Assembly (NCBI GenBank): GCA_029204045.2
Contig: CM055065.1
Coordinates: 7,752,297 to 7,816,296, forward strand
DNA from: Tillandsia leiboldiana
Lineage: Eukaryota; Streptophyta; Magnoliopsida; Poales; Bromeliaceae
DNA: 64,000 nucleotides
Direction: 5' to 3'
The notes beneath the pieces are model-generated. The model ran no database searches and had not been told where the DNA came from. It worked only from the letters and a program-made list of their open reading frames with translations. Shown here piece after piece: positions 48,637 through 61,100 of this stretch; the first letter of the stretch is position 1, and each line of letters opens with the position of its first letter. Position numbers and translations under genes: made by a program.

Positions 48637-49040
48637 TTGTAGGTACCTCCATCCATTAATGCAATCATATTACTATTTTTGCCAAAATCCAATCTCTGAT
48701 TGTTGTACTATTTGTCTTGTACTGTTTCATAGGTGTATTGTTGCCTGCATTTCTATAAAACTCCGACGGTTTTTGACTACTTAGAAGGTATGATTCTTTT
48801 TGGATGTCTTCTTTATTTTATTGTTTTCCGCGCTCTCTCCCTTTTTTTTTCTACCTTTCTTTCGTTAACCTTTGATCAGTCTTATATTGCTTCCCCCTCT
48901 CCTTTTTAGCGCTTTTTACTTGGACTATTTTTCTTTCTCCACGAGTTTTGGGTTTAACTTTAATTTTTTAGAGTTGCAGTTTCTCCACGAGTTTTGGATT
49001 TTACTTTAATTTTTTTAGAGCTGCAGCAATAATGCTAAGC

Positions 49041-49140
49041 AGAATTGGTGGTGGTTTGGATGGCCCATTGACGGGCAACCACTCGCTCGCTGCAAGATTG
49101 GTGGTGGTTTGGATGGCCCGTTGACGGGCAACCACCCGCT
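49041..49140. repeat. About 53-bp tandem duplication
   Basis: Two copies of a unit with GATTGGTGGTGGTTTGGATG and TTGACGGGCAACCAC. No coding role seen. Confidence 0.8.
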
Positions 49141-49464
49141 ACCGTTCGTTCCGTTGCCTTAACTTCTACTTGCTGCAGTTTGCTGTCAAACATGCTTCTG
49201 ATTTTTTAGCGTTGTTGAGGCCTTTAATAGCACCTCTATTTTTTGCCTCGCTTTAAAATTGTTGTTAGTATTGTTTTAGACTATCCATGTGTCTTTGTTT
49301 AGGTTCTTCTTGCACATAGTGTTTTGAAAATTACATGTATACTGTGGACTTTTTTAATTCTGAAAATTATATGTATATTGTGGTCTTTTTTAATCATTCC
49401 TTTGATGTCTCTCCCTATCTCTTTCCCCAATTTTTTGTCCTACACTGCTGCACTTTCTTGCAGC

Positions 49465-50017
49465 TTCTGCTAAGACAGCCATAGAACTTTCCTTCGTTCG
49501 GTTGCTTCGCGAAGTGTGCGAGCAGGTGCACATGGATGTGCCGCACTGTGTTGTGTCACTTGACACAGAAGGAAAATTTCTTGCTTACATAGATGTTCAT
49601 ATTACGCAAAATTAATAAATAGTCGAACTTATTTGCTGTTGGAGTACTCCAACTTCCACGACTATTGCTGCTAAAGAAGAGGCCGCTCGCATTGTTGTTA
49701 AGAGGCTGGTTCAGGAATTGGACTTACATGTTAAAGATGTGAACTACGATGATAGCTTATTTTATAAGAACCTATATGACCATCTTACCACAAATTACGC
49801 AATCCTTTCGAGCCAGTATAATAAACTGGTGTGGAAATATAACTTTCTAAATGATTGTTATGTCTCGACCGCCGCCCAAAAAAATGAATTCGCTGCTGAA
49901 CGCGTCAAGATACAGCATGCTATCGAAGAATGCAATGCAGTGATAAACCGTCTTTCCCCTATCGCCCCTGTTACGGGCACTGCACCGTCTGACGTTCTGT
50001 CTGCTCCCTTGGGATAG
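49465..50017 (+). pseudogene. Broken unidentified gene, possibly dsRNA-binding-like
   Basis: After a T-rich stretch and TTGCAG, one frame reads AKTAIELSFVRLLREVCEQV, VSLDTEGKFLAYIDVHITQN, then two adjacent stops (about 49612-49617). It goes on in the same frame: TIAAKEEAARIVVKRLVQEL, VNYDDSLFYKNLYDHLTTNY, a coiled-coil-like part, and a final stop at 50015-50017. The order EGKFxAYxDV followed by AAKEEAARxVVKRL resembles a double-stranded-RNA-binding fold, but I cannot name the family. The open part from ATG 49718 is 99 aa. Upstream exons, if any, are not recognised. The strong frame conservation after the stops suggests recent damage. Confidence 0.45.
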
Positions 50018-50222
50018 CTGCCTCGGTTCGCCAAGAAGTGATAGCTCACCTTCGTGCTGCTAATTTTGTTCTACTTTACCTGTGTGCCCTTTTCCTGCAG
50101 TGCATTTTGGTGTGTGTGTGATCTTCACTTGCTCTTACCTAAAGTGTTGAAAAGTTGAAGTGCATGCTGTAATAACTACGTACTCCTTTTCTTTCTACGG
50201 TACTTTCATATATTTGGAACAA

Positions 50223-50490
50223 TATTATAGAAAGAAAACAGCAGGTAACTAACTCTTTTTTCTTTTTTTTCTCTGCATGATAGAGAAAGTTGTCATAGCA
50301 TTGATCTCACTGTGTGGCTTTAGTAGTTTGGAAAGATGTTAGAGAAAAGGAAAATAATGCATGCAACTTACTCTTTTTTTTTACTACATGATAGAGAAAG
50401 TTGTATAGCATTGATCTCACTGTGTGGCTTTAGTAGTTGGAAAGAAATTAGAGAAAAGAAACATGATGCTAGGGACCTTACTCTATTATG
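50223..50490. repeat. About 115-bp imperfect tandem repeats
   Basis: Units containing ATGATAGAGAAAGTTGT, GCATTGATCTCACTGTGTGG and CTTTAGTAGTT occur twice, with a third partial unit. No gene. Confidence 0.75.
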
Positions 50491-50992
50491 GCAACATTGA
50501 TCTTGTGGTATAATACAGCGTTGGTACATGTTTTGAGATGAAATGTGATGTAATTGTATATTTTTCCTTTACTTCGTATCATCTTACACAATTTATTACA
50601 GCATGCACTTCACCCTACGCCATCGCAGTCAAATCATTTCTTCTTACTACTATTTTTTTTTTTGTGTTTCCCAAGAAAAAAATTATTTCGCGTGATAATG
50701 CGGATATAATTTTTTTTTTAATAATCAATTTTAATTTATATTTTTTATATAATTTTATTTGTCTAATTATTAATCAAATAAAATTATATAAAATAATTTT
50801 ATAATTAAATCTATTTAAATAAAAACAATTAAAATTGATGTAGGGGCAACATAAATTTATATAATAGCTTATTAGCAAATAATTACTTTATAAAGATTTA
50901 TGTGAAAAAATTTGAAAGAAATTTACTAAAATAATTTAAATAAATTAATAAATAAAAAGAAATAAAATAGCAAGAAATTTTTTTTAACAAAA

Positions 50993-50994
<2 letters not shown>

Positions 50995-51084
<90 letters not shown>

Positions 51085-51194
51085 CTAAATTGTATTACAT
51101 GAATTTAAATTCTGTATTTTTTTATACATCGACATTTTATGTAATTTAGATCGCATCTATCAAATTAGATTTTATTATACAATTTATTAATAAA

Positions 51195-51239
<45 letters not shown>

Positions 51240-51373
51240 CTAAATTGTATTACATGAATTTAAATTCTGTATTTTTTTATACATCGACATTTTATGTAAT
51301 TTAGATTGCATCTATCAAATTAGATTTTATTATACAATTTATTAATAAAATTATATATATATATATATATATA
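50995..51373. repeat. (TA)n tracts with a duplicated 120-bp spacer
   Basis: (TA)n at 50995-51082, 51203-51237 and 51352-51373 separate two near-identical blocks (51083-51202 and 51238-51351). Both blocks begin TTCTAAATTGTATTACATG and contain ATACATCGACATTTTATG. The repeat unit therefore includes the microsatellite. Confidence 0.85.
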
Positions 51374-52320
<947 letters not shown>

Positions 52321-52346
52321 TTATTTATAAAAATATAATAGTCAGG

Positions 52347-52380
<34 letters not shown>

Positions 52381-52385
<5 letters not shown>

Positions 52386-52623
52386 GGTTGGAATACTATC
52401 GATAGCACCAAGTCATTGGTGCTATCAAGTTTTTAGCCCTTGGATTAAGAAATGTGCGGTAAAGATGATAGTGGTCCCCTAGGGTTTAGTGGGTGGTTGG
52501 TTGAATAGTAAAAATCTTAGGAGACCACTATAATTCCAACCGCACATACTTTCATCCAAAAGCTAAAAACTTGATAGCACCAATTGCTTGGTGCTATTGA
52601 TAGTATTCCAGCCGGACTCATAT
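52381..52623. mobile_element. Fold-back element 3, next to (TA)n
   Basis: Left end TTGGAATACTATCGATAGC with CACCAAGTCATTGGTGC; right end is the inverse (GGTGCTATTGATAGTATTCC). The core again has GGATTAAGAAATGTGCGGT, GTCCCCTAGGGTTTAGTGGG and ATAGTAAAAATCTTAGGAG. It follows (TA)n 52349-52380. Confidence 0.7.
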
Positions 52624-52726
52624 AGAATTAGGCTGGAATACTATCGATAGCACCAAGTCATTGGTGCTATCAAGTTTTTAGCCGTTGGATTAAGAAATGT
52701 GCGGTAAGGATGATAGTGGTCCCCTA
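52624..52726. mobile_element. Fold-back element 4, truncated by an insertion
   Basis: Repeats the first about 100 bp of element 3 (GGCTGGAATACTATCGATAG, then GTGCGGTAAGGATGATAG). It is cut at CCCCTAGG by the inverted-repeat element at 52727. Confidence 0.65.
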
Positions 52727-52920
52727 GGCCCCGTTTGGCAACGGGGATAAGAGGGGGATAAGGGGGTTATCCCCCACCTTATCCCCAAACGAAAATTAAT
52801 AGGGGTGAGAACAGCTGTTCCCACCCCTAACGCTAGGATAACCCGTTAGGGGTGGGAATAGCCTATTCCCATCCCCAGGTGGAACAACTCCTCAAAGAGG
52901 AGTTGTTCCGCCTGCCAGCT

Positions 52921-52972
<52 letters not shown>

Positions 52973-53618
52973 TAATGATAAGATGTTTAATAAATTTATA
53001 AAATTTAAAATTTATTTTTTATTTTATAAATTTTAAAATTTTTAACTTACTTTTTAATAAATCTAAAAATATAATTTTTTCTAAATTTTTTAAAAAATTT
53101 ATTAATTTTAAAATTTTTAAATTTATGCAAATTTTTTAATAATTTTTTTAAAATTTATACTAATTTTAAAAATAAATTTTTTGCTTCTACTTTTGTAATT
53201 TCTTAAGACAATTAAAATTAAAATTTTTAGCATGTATAAATTTTTAATTTTAAATTTAAAATTTTATAGCTTTTAAAATTTTTAACTTTAATTTTTAATA
53301 AATTTATCATATAATTTTAATAAATTATACGATAAATTTTTTTTATAATTTTTTTTATATATAAGTAAAATATAAATTTTAATAATTTTTTTAATAAATA
53401 TTTTAAATTAAATATTTAAAATTATTTCAGTAAAATTTTAATCATAAATTAAAATTTTAGTTCTCTTTATTATTCTTATTCCTCTTTAACTTACCAAACA
53501 TAATTTTCTTTATACCCACCCAAACATATATAAATTAACATTAATTCCTGCGAATACCATAACTTATACCTATCCCCGGTATAACCAAATTTTTCTTATA
53601 CCCGAACCAAACGCAGCC
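52727..53618. mobile_element. Inverted-repeat element with poly-T, MITE-like
   Basis: Left end GGCCCCGTTTGGCAACGGGG followed by ATAAG. Right end read inversely GGCTGCGTTTGGTTCGGG then TATAAG. It holds a GGGGTGGGAATAG-type hairpin, a T run of about 48 (52923-52970) and AT-rich filler. No transposase. It is inserted in a fold-back element. Same end type as 45398-46766. Confidence 0.6.
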
Positions 53619-53661
53619 TAAGGATGGTTGGGCGATTTTCATATTGACATTTTTCTGTTTA

Positions 53662-53665
<4 letters not shown>

Positions 53666-53758
<93 letters not shown>

Positions 53759-54014
53759 TCCGGCTGGAATACTATCAATAGCACCAAGCAATTGGTGCTA
53801 TCAAGTTTTTAGCCTTTGGATGAAAGTATGTGCGGTTGGGATTATAGTAGTCCCCTAAAATTTTTACTATTGGATATGTATTGGGATTTGTATTTTTTAC
53901 TTTATCATTTTCTCTCTTTAGTTAACTTTACAAAAACACAAATTCCAATACAAATGTAATAGTAAAAAATTCATAAGTATGAATGTGCTTGTACTTTTAA
54001 AAACATATAAGCTC

Positions 54015-54062
<48 letters not shown>
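53666..54062. repeat. (TA)n tracts with two half elements
   Basis: (TA)n at 53666-53755 and 54018-54062. 53757-53868 is a left half of the fold-back family (GGCTGGAATACTATCAATAG). 53869-54017 resembles the right half of the element at 46943-47172 (ending GTACTTTTAAAAACATATAA). Two families thus meet between two TA tracts. Confidence 0.7.
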
Positions 54063-54066
<4 letters not shown>

Positions 54067-55109
54067 CTAATCATTATACAAAATAATCAGTATCCTATTA
54101 CATATGTATAAGAAGCCCTAATAAGTATATATAGAATTCTAATCTTCTTTTTGATTATAAAGTTGATACATACCTTAGGGTAAACAATCAAAGCTAATTA
54201 CAGAGTAAGTAGCCCTAACACTATTTGTCTATCTGATTCTTTCAATACGATGTTTATCTATTTCTTTTAAGTATATTCATATTATTACTAAATAAGTCTT
54301 CATTTTCACTCTCTCTCTCCTGACTATTACGAATTGAGAAGCGAAGGAGTTGATGGCGCCATCATCAGCAGCAAAGTAGCCTTGTGGCAATAGTGAGGAG
54401 TTTTGGAATTTTGATTTGATTTGAAATTGTTTACTACGAATTGAGACTTTCTTAGTGTTCTTGAGAAAGAGAAGAACATGAGAATTAAGTTTTAATAGCT
54501 GTTTTGAGGTATGTAATGCTAAATTTTAGTTTTTTCGAACTGAATCGACGATGGATAGAATTTTTGCTTAATTTTTTATTCGGCTAAAGTTGACAAGAAT
54601 TTCTTAATTTTTTTTTTGTATTTTTGGGTGGTTTGGACGGAAGGCACGTGCTTATTGAGTTTCACATCAATCCATTGTTGGATTAGCGCTCCAGATGGAT
54701 TAGAGTTGATACATCCAAGGTTATAAACTGCTTTCTATGTCTCGTAAATTTATAATTATAACTTATTTAAAATCAAATGATTAAAAAAAAAAAGTGTAAA
54801 TTTTGAATTGTGAATGCTGATGCAGTTTTGGAGTTAAGAATAATAGAAATATAAAATAAATTTCGTTGTCAATTTTTTTGAATTAATTATTTTATAACCG
54901 ATTATATTTGTAAGAAAATTTTTATTTATCGCCCTTATCGCTTTTCACTGCTAATTTGGGGTGTACACCTAGCACTACTCTTAATTTAATATAAGTTAAG
55001 AATCGCACAGTTCCACACGTCGCTTCCTCATTCTCACAGCTTCTTCTCCTCAGAACTCAGAACTCTCCTCCTCCCAACTTCCCCTCCTCCATCGTCATAA
55101 TCCTCCACA
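54063..55109. other. Upstream region of copy 2
   Basis: No gene or clear element. The last about 90 bp (pyrimidine-rich, CTTCTTCTCCTCAG) is homologous to the leader directly before copy 1 and is the likely 5' UTR. Promoter motifs were not assigned. Confidence 0.5.
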
Positions 55110-58100
55110 ATGGTATCTCTCATCTCCCTCTCTTCTCCCCGTCTCTTCCTCACTCCTTCTCCTTCCTCATCCAAAGCCCTAAACCTTACCGTCCCCTCTC
55201 CTACCCTCTCCCTCCACCGCAGTCCCACACGAACCACCACTATCCTCCGCTCCCATGGCCTCTCCTCCGCCGCCCCCTCCCCCGCCCTCTCCGATGCCTC
55301 CGACCCCTTCGGCATCGGCAACGGCAATGATGCGAAGTTCGATTGGTACTCCCAATGGTACCCGTTGGCTCCCCTCTGCGACCTCGACAAGCGGGCGCCG
55401 CACGCGAAGACGGTGATGGGGCTCGACGTGGTGGTGTGGTGGGATCGGGCCGAGGGGCGGTGGCAGGTGTTCGACGACCGCTGCCCCCACCGCCTTGCCC
55501 CGCTCTCCGAGGGCCGCATCGACCCCCGCGGCCGCCTCCAGTGCGTCTACCACGGCTGGTGCTTCGACGGCAGCGGCAACTGCAAGTACATCCCCCAGGC
55601 GCCCTCTAGCGGCCCGCAGGTGAGCTCCATTTGGGTTTCTAAAACATGATTTTTTCAATCTTTGTGGTTTTCTTTTCTAAACTTTTGAATTAGTGTAGTT
55701 TTCTAAATGGTTCTTGTTATAGAATTGCATCATAATCGGGAGTTCAATTGTATGCAAATTGAGCACTAGTTGTGTGATTTGATGCCCCAATAATTCCACG
55801 TCCGATGGAAAATGAATTATGATTGAGGATATCAGAACCAGGGGCTCTAGCAATAGTAATTAGACTTAAGCTGGGCAGGTCTTTTGGGCCCAATGAGTTA
55901 TTAGTGTTAGAAGTCGGATCGCTACATTTGGGGCCTGTTTGTTTCACCATAAATAGAATTTGAGTTGAAGTAGACTTTGAGTTGTTCACCCAATTTTGCT
56001 TTTTGTTTGGCAGTAAATGAATGACGCAAAAAATAAAGTTCCCCGCTTCTTGTGTTTGTTTCACCTAAAACCGTTGAATCTTTACACACCTGGTAAACTT
56101 ACTTCTTATATGACATTGTTGCCTCTTATATAACTTAATACATAATAAATTTTAATATAATAAAAAAAATAATTGTATATCTATATAATTATAAAATGCC
56201 ATTTAAAATTAGTAAATTAATTTTTTTGTACATAAATTATAATAATGCAACAATAAAATCCTAAAGTCAAAGAAATATTAACATTCAGCTCATCAATTTT
56301 CATCATATTTTTAATTTGCAAACTAAATAAAAGAGATATTAAAACTTAACTAATCAATCTCCGTCACATTTTAAACATGCAAACTAAATAAAAGAGTAAT
56401 TAGTAGTTAGTATCACAATCAAATATATTTAGATGAAATATGACTAGTATTACCCAAAACATCACACCCAAAATAACAAAATGTATGATTACATTCATAC
56501 CAATATCACACCCAAAATAACAAAATGTATGGTTACATCCATACCAAATAAAATAATAAATTGATGCCATAGTTGAAAGGTTAAATTAAAAACAAAATAG
56601 ATATATGTTTAATACATAACCAAAATAATATGATAATGTAATTTAAGTTAATGATGGCATAGCATATCAAAGGAATCCCCCAAGATCACTAAAATTCGTA
56701 GCTAAAATTCCTTCATCTTGAACAAAACCTCCATCTATTTCATCCACTTTATCTTCCACCTCATTATCATTCTTCTAATGCCCAAGAGAAAAAACTTCAT
56801 TATTATTTTCATTGAACTCATCAAATAGAGATGACTTAAAATAGCCAGTGGCTTGATCATCACTACATATGATCGTAAACTCTTCATAATGTTTAATGGG
56901 CCTATTTAAAATATCTGCAGCCTTTGGATGCGCCTGCATGATTAAACATAAACAATAATCATAAATAAAACAATTAGTCAACTTAATATAAGCTTGAGCA
57001 GTACATTAATGTCAAAGTAAAAGTTATTAATTACCTTGGTGTAATGTTATGTTTGGCCTTCAAGAATTATCATCTTTTGTTGTTCATCCTGACCCGCCCC
57101 ACTAATATCTCGACATTTTTTAATTTCAATATACTTTGATCTTAGTGTTTTCCTGTGATTATCAGCGTTATTAGCTTTAAAATCAGTGCCAAAGCATAGC
57201 TGCTTCCACATAATCTGGCCTTTTAAATCCATTATCTACGTTATACCCCTCTTTTGCTTGCTCTACAAAGAAAGGGATAAGAAAGTCGTTGATAGCGGTA
57301 TTCAATCGTCTTTGCAGTTTCCTTTTTGTTACTAGCTTCTCCTTTTTTCTTCAAACGTTCTTGAGTAATTGGGAGTTGAATCTCATATTTCGATTTAGAA
57401 TTTGATTATTGTTGAGACAAATATATCGGATCCTTCCAACATCTGCACAATCACAAAATATAAATACTAACAAAACATAATCATAAGTTGAAACATCTAC
57501 AAGGAGTCCAAATGGCACTTGGTTAACAAGAAAAAATATTATAGAAATATCAATTTACTTCCACTGGTTAATGAAGTACAAACAAAACACATCAAAGGTC
57601 GACAAAGTACACTAACAAAGTACAAAACACTGGTTATGCAATCCCTACATTAACAAAGTAAAGGATTTAAAAATACATCAATAAAGTAATTTAAAAAGCA
57701 TCTCATAAGAAGCATAAGATTACGTCACATGATAATACAATTTCAATCCATTGAAGAATGTCTAATGTTCCTACGGAAATCTTCCCATATTTTTTGTGCA
57801 ATATCATCCCTTAGCCCTGCCCATTGTCTAGTTTCCTCACGATATTCTCTCTGAATCTGATATTGAGAGTAGTAACTACTTTCTTCATCAATATGGACCA
57901 CCTCTTCATTGAAAAATGGGTCATTTGGATCCACAGCTTGAATATAGTTATGCAAGACACAACAAGCCAATACTACAACAACTGGTGTACGAAAGGGATA
58001 GGGTTGCCAAGATTTCGAATCAATTCTTAAGTAATCAAAATGTCCTTTCAACCTTTGATCGTGATGATGCATGACGAAGATTGAAAAGTTCCTCTTTATT

Positions 58101-61100
58101 TTGTGGAGTATGCCCCTCAAGTTCATGTAGGTGATATCACATTGATTGATATGGAGAAATAAAACCATGCATTGTAGTATAGCCATCGTCAACCAAATAA
58201 TATTTTCCTGCATTTGGGCAACTATATGCATAGTGACAATTATTTTATTTATAGAATTTGATACAATGGTTAATTATATATTACCTTTAATTACACGTAA
58301 TTTTGATGGAGGAGATAAGGAAAGAGCATCTTTAAGTATTGTATAGTCATTTGCAGAGCCTTCCCATCCCACCAAAACATAGGTAAATCTATACAGTGGG
58401 GTGATTGCTGCTCTCACATTTTGTGTCAACCCTTTTCAACCGTGAAACTGAGTAGCTATGTTAGCTGAAACTTTAGTTTTGATATGGGTACCATCCAATA
58501 AACCGATACAATCCTTATATAGTATTGAAAGTCAATGCTAATTTTAGAATATAGTAATTTTCATTAGTATTTTTCTGTTTTACTCTATTTTTTTACCTTA
58601 AAATAAGAGAAATAATATGAATTTGTTGCAATTTCTGGATGAGTTGTAGGACCAGCCTGTTGAACAAATTGGTTCTTGATGCCACATACAGCTCAAAGTA
58701 CTAAATCAGTTAATCTATTATAATAAGAATAACTTTTTAAGGGATTCCACGGAGAAATCAATACATTAATGAGAAAAAAAAAGAAAGACCACTATTCAAG
58801 CTGCAAAAAGAATATTGAAGCAAACGGCAACTAAAACATAAAGATCAAGGTGACAACTAAACCTACCTTACTATATATTCAAAGATATATAGTACGAAGA
58901 TATATACAAACCTATCCAATTAAGTACTTATTAATAGGATTTCACCTACCTTACTATATATTCAAAGATGTATAGTAAGGTACCTCTCTTTAATTCTATA
59001 TAAATGAATTGTATAGTTGAAAGATTTTAACAACTCTTTTCTTGTGATTTTTGTAAAATGTTTGTGTTTCATTTAATCCCTCTCTGTTTTATCTGTTTCC
59101 TTTGTTTCTCAATTCCTTTTCTTTTGTGTGTCTGCTTGTAGTTAAGAAATATTTTTTGGCTTTAATTTTAGCTGTATAAGTTTTAAAGGTATAGAACAAT
59201 TATCACACTATATCTAACTTTAAACAAGTTAAGAACCCGTGCTTCGCAGCGGATATATACTATTAAGGTTAATTGTTGTAGTCACTATCTTATTATTAAT
59301 ACATCTCATCTTAATTAGTGTTTTGGAAATTATAACATGTAAAATGGTGGCATAACCAATACAAAGAATGGAAAATATAAGTAAACTATATCGTATAAAG
59401 CTTACACATTTGATTAAAAAGCCATACAATATATAAATAAATTATTGAAAGTTTCTTAAAAGCATTCTATTAAACAATAGCTTTAATTGTACGAAATACT
59501 TTAAGGCAAGGATTACAGCCCTAGTGCCGATGGCACAGTTCAAAATCTTTTTTACTTTAAATTACTAAGTGATTTTCTCAATAAAGTTCAAAATATTTGA
59601 TAAAGATGCATAATAAGCAATTAGAAAATTTTGTCGCTAAAGAAAATAAATATTTCATGCTATTATGTGTCGGCACACATGTATTTTTTGTAACCGACAC
59701 TCATTGGCACGGCTCGGCACGCACCGTGCCGTACCGTGCCGGCAAGTTCTCGGCACGACCCCGTGCCACGGCACTTAAATCCTTGCTATAAGGGGAGAAA
59801 CAGCTATACATCCAAATCAAATTTAACAAATTAACAATTAAAAAATAAGGTAATAAGAATAAAAAAATAACCGAAATATTTTTTCATTCAAGTAATGAAA
59901 CAACTTATCTAAAATAGATTTTATGGACTTCAAATTCACTATTAGATGGGCTTTTATCAGTTCTGTAACATGAATTAGAAAACAAAGGAGTCACTTTTTT
60001 TTTTAATTCAAGTAATGAAACAACTCATCTAAAATCAATTTTATAGGCTTTGGATTCACTTTTACATGGTCTTTCGTTAGTTCTCACTGCTTCTTAGTTC
60101 TAACTGAAAGCACTTTTTACCTTCCTTAATTCTAAGTAATAATCTTGATAAAAATTTAAATATCACTTCTGATTGTTTAGTCATGCTTCTATTTTAATTT
60201 TGGACAAATGATTGAATATTATTGCTACCTACTTACGGTAAACCTCAATTTATCTAAGATACAAAAAAATTTATTTGTAAACATTTATAAACCTGCCATT
60301 ACAGGCCAACAACGCTGAATCGTTTTTCATTCAAGCAGTGAAACAACTTATCTAAAATAAAGTTTAGAGGCTTTGGATTCACTGCTAGAAGATCTTTTGC
60401 CAGTTCAGACTTCTTTTTACATACAAACTAAAACTTAAAATTAATAATTGAGAAATTATATAAGTTAGAGAAGCAAAAAAAAATTATACAGATTTTTTAG
60501 ATTAGAGTCTAATTCAAAATATTGATTCGGACTTAAATCAACAATATTCAAAACATGTAAATCTAAATGCCAAACTGTGTCAATTAGACCATACTTTGAC
60601 GACTCGTCAAAATTAAAGTTGAAAGCTGCTTCCCATTCCTTAAAAAAAATATGGTTCACCCACAAAATCGAGTGATATAATCCATATAATATGAAGCTCA
60701 TTGTGACACCCCAATAGTCCCACATCGGATGGGAATGGAGTTGTGATTTGGTTTATAAGAGACTTGGACACTAGTAATAATAACTGGGCTTAAGCATTTT
60801 GAGCTGTGGTTTGGGCCCAATGAGTTATTATTGCTAGTGGGCCGGATCGTTACATTTGGTATCAGAGTCAATAACCAGCCGGAAGTGTGTGACAAGTCTC
60901 AGCTGAGTTTGTGTCTAAATGACGGGGCTAGTAAGACAAGTCTCACATCACCTGGTGATCTTGGATTGTGTGTGTGTTTGGGCTGACGAGGACGTCAGGC
61001 CTAAACGGGGGGAGTCTGTGACACCCCAATGGTGCCACATCGGATGGAAATGGAGTTGTGATTGGGTTTATAAGAGACATGTACACTAGTAATAATAATC

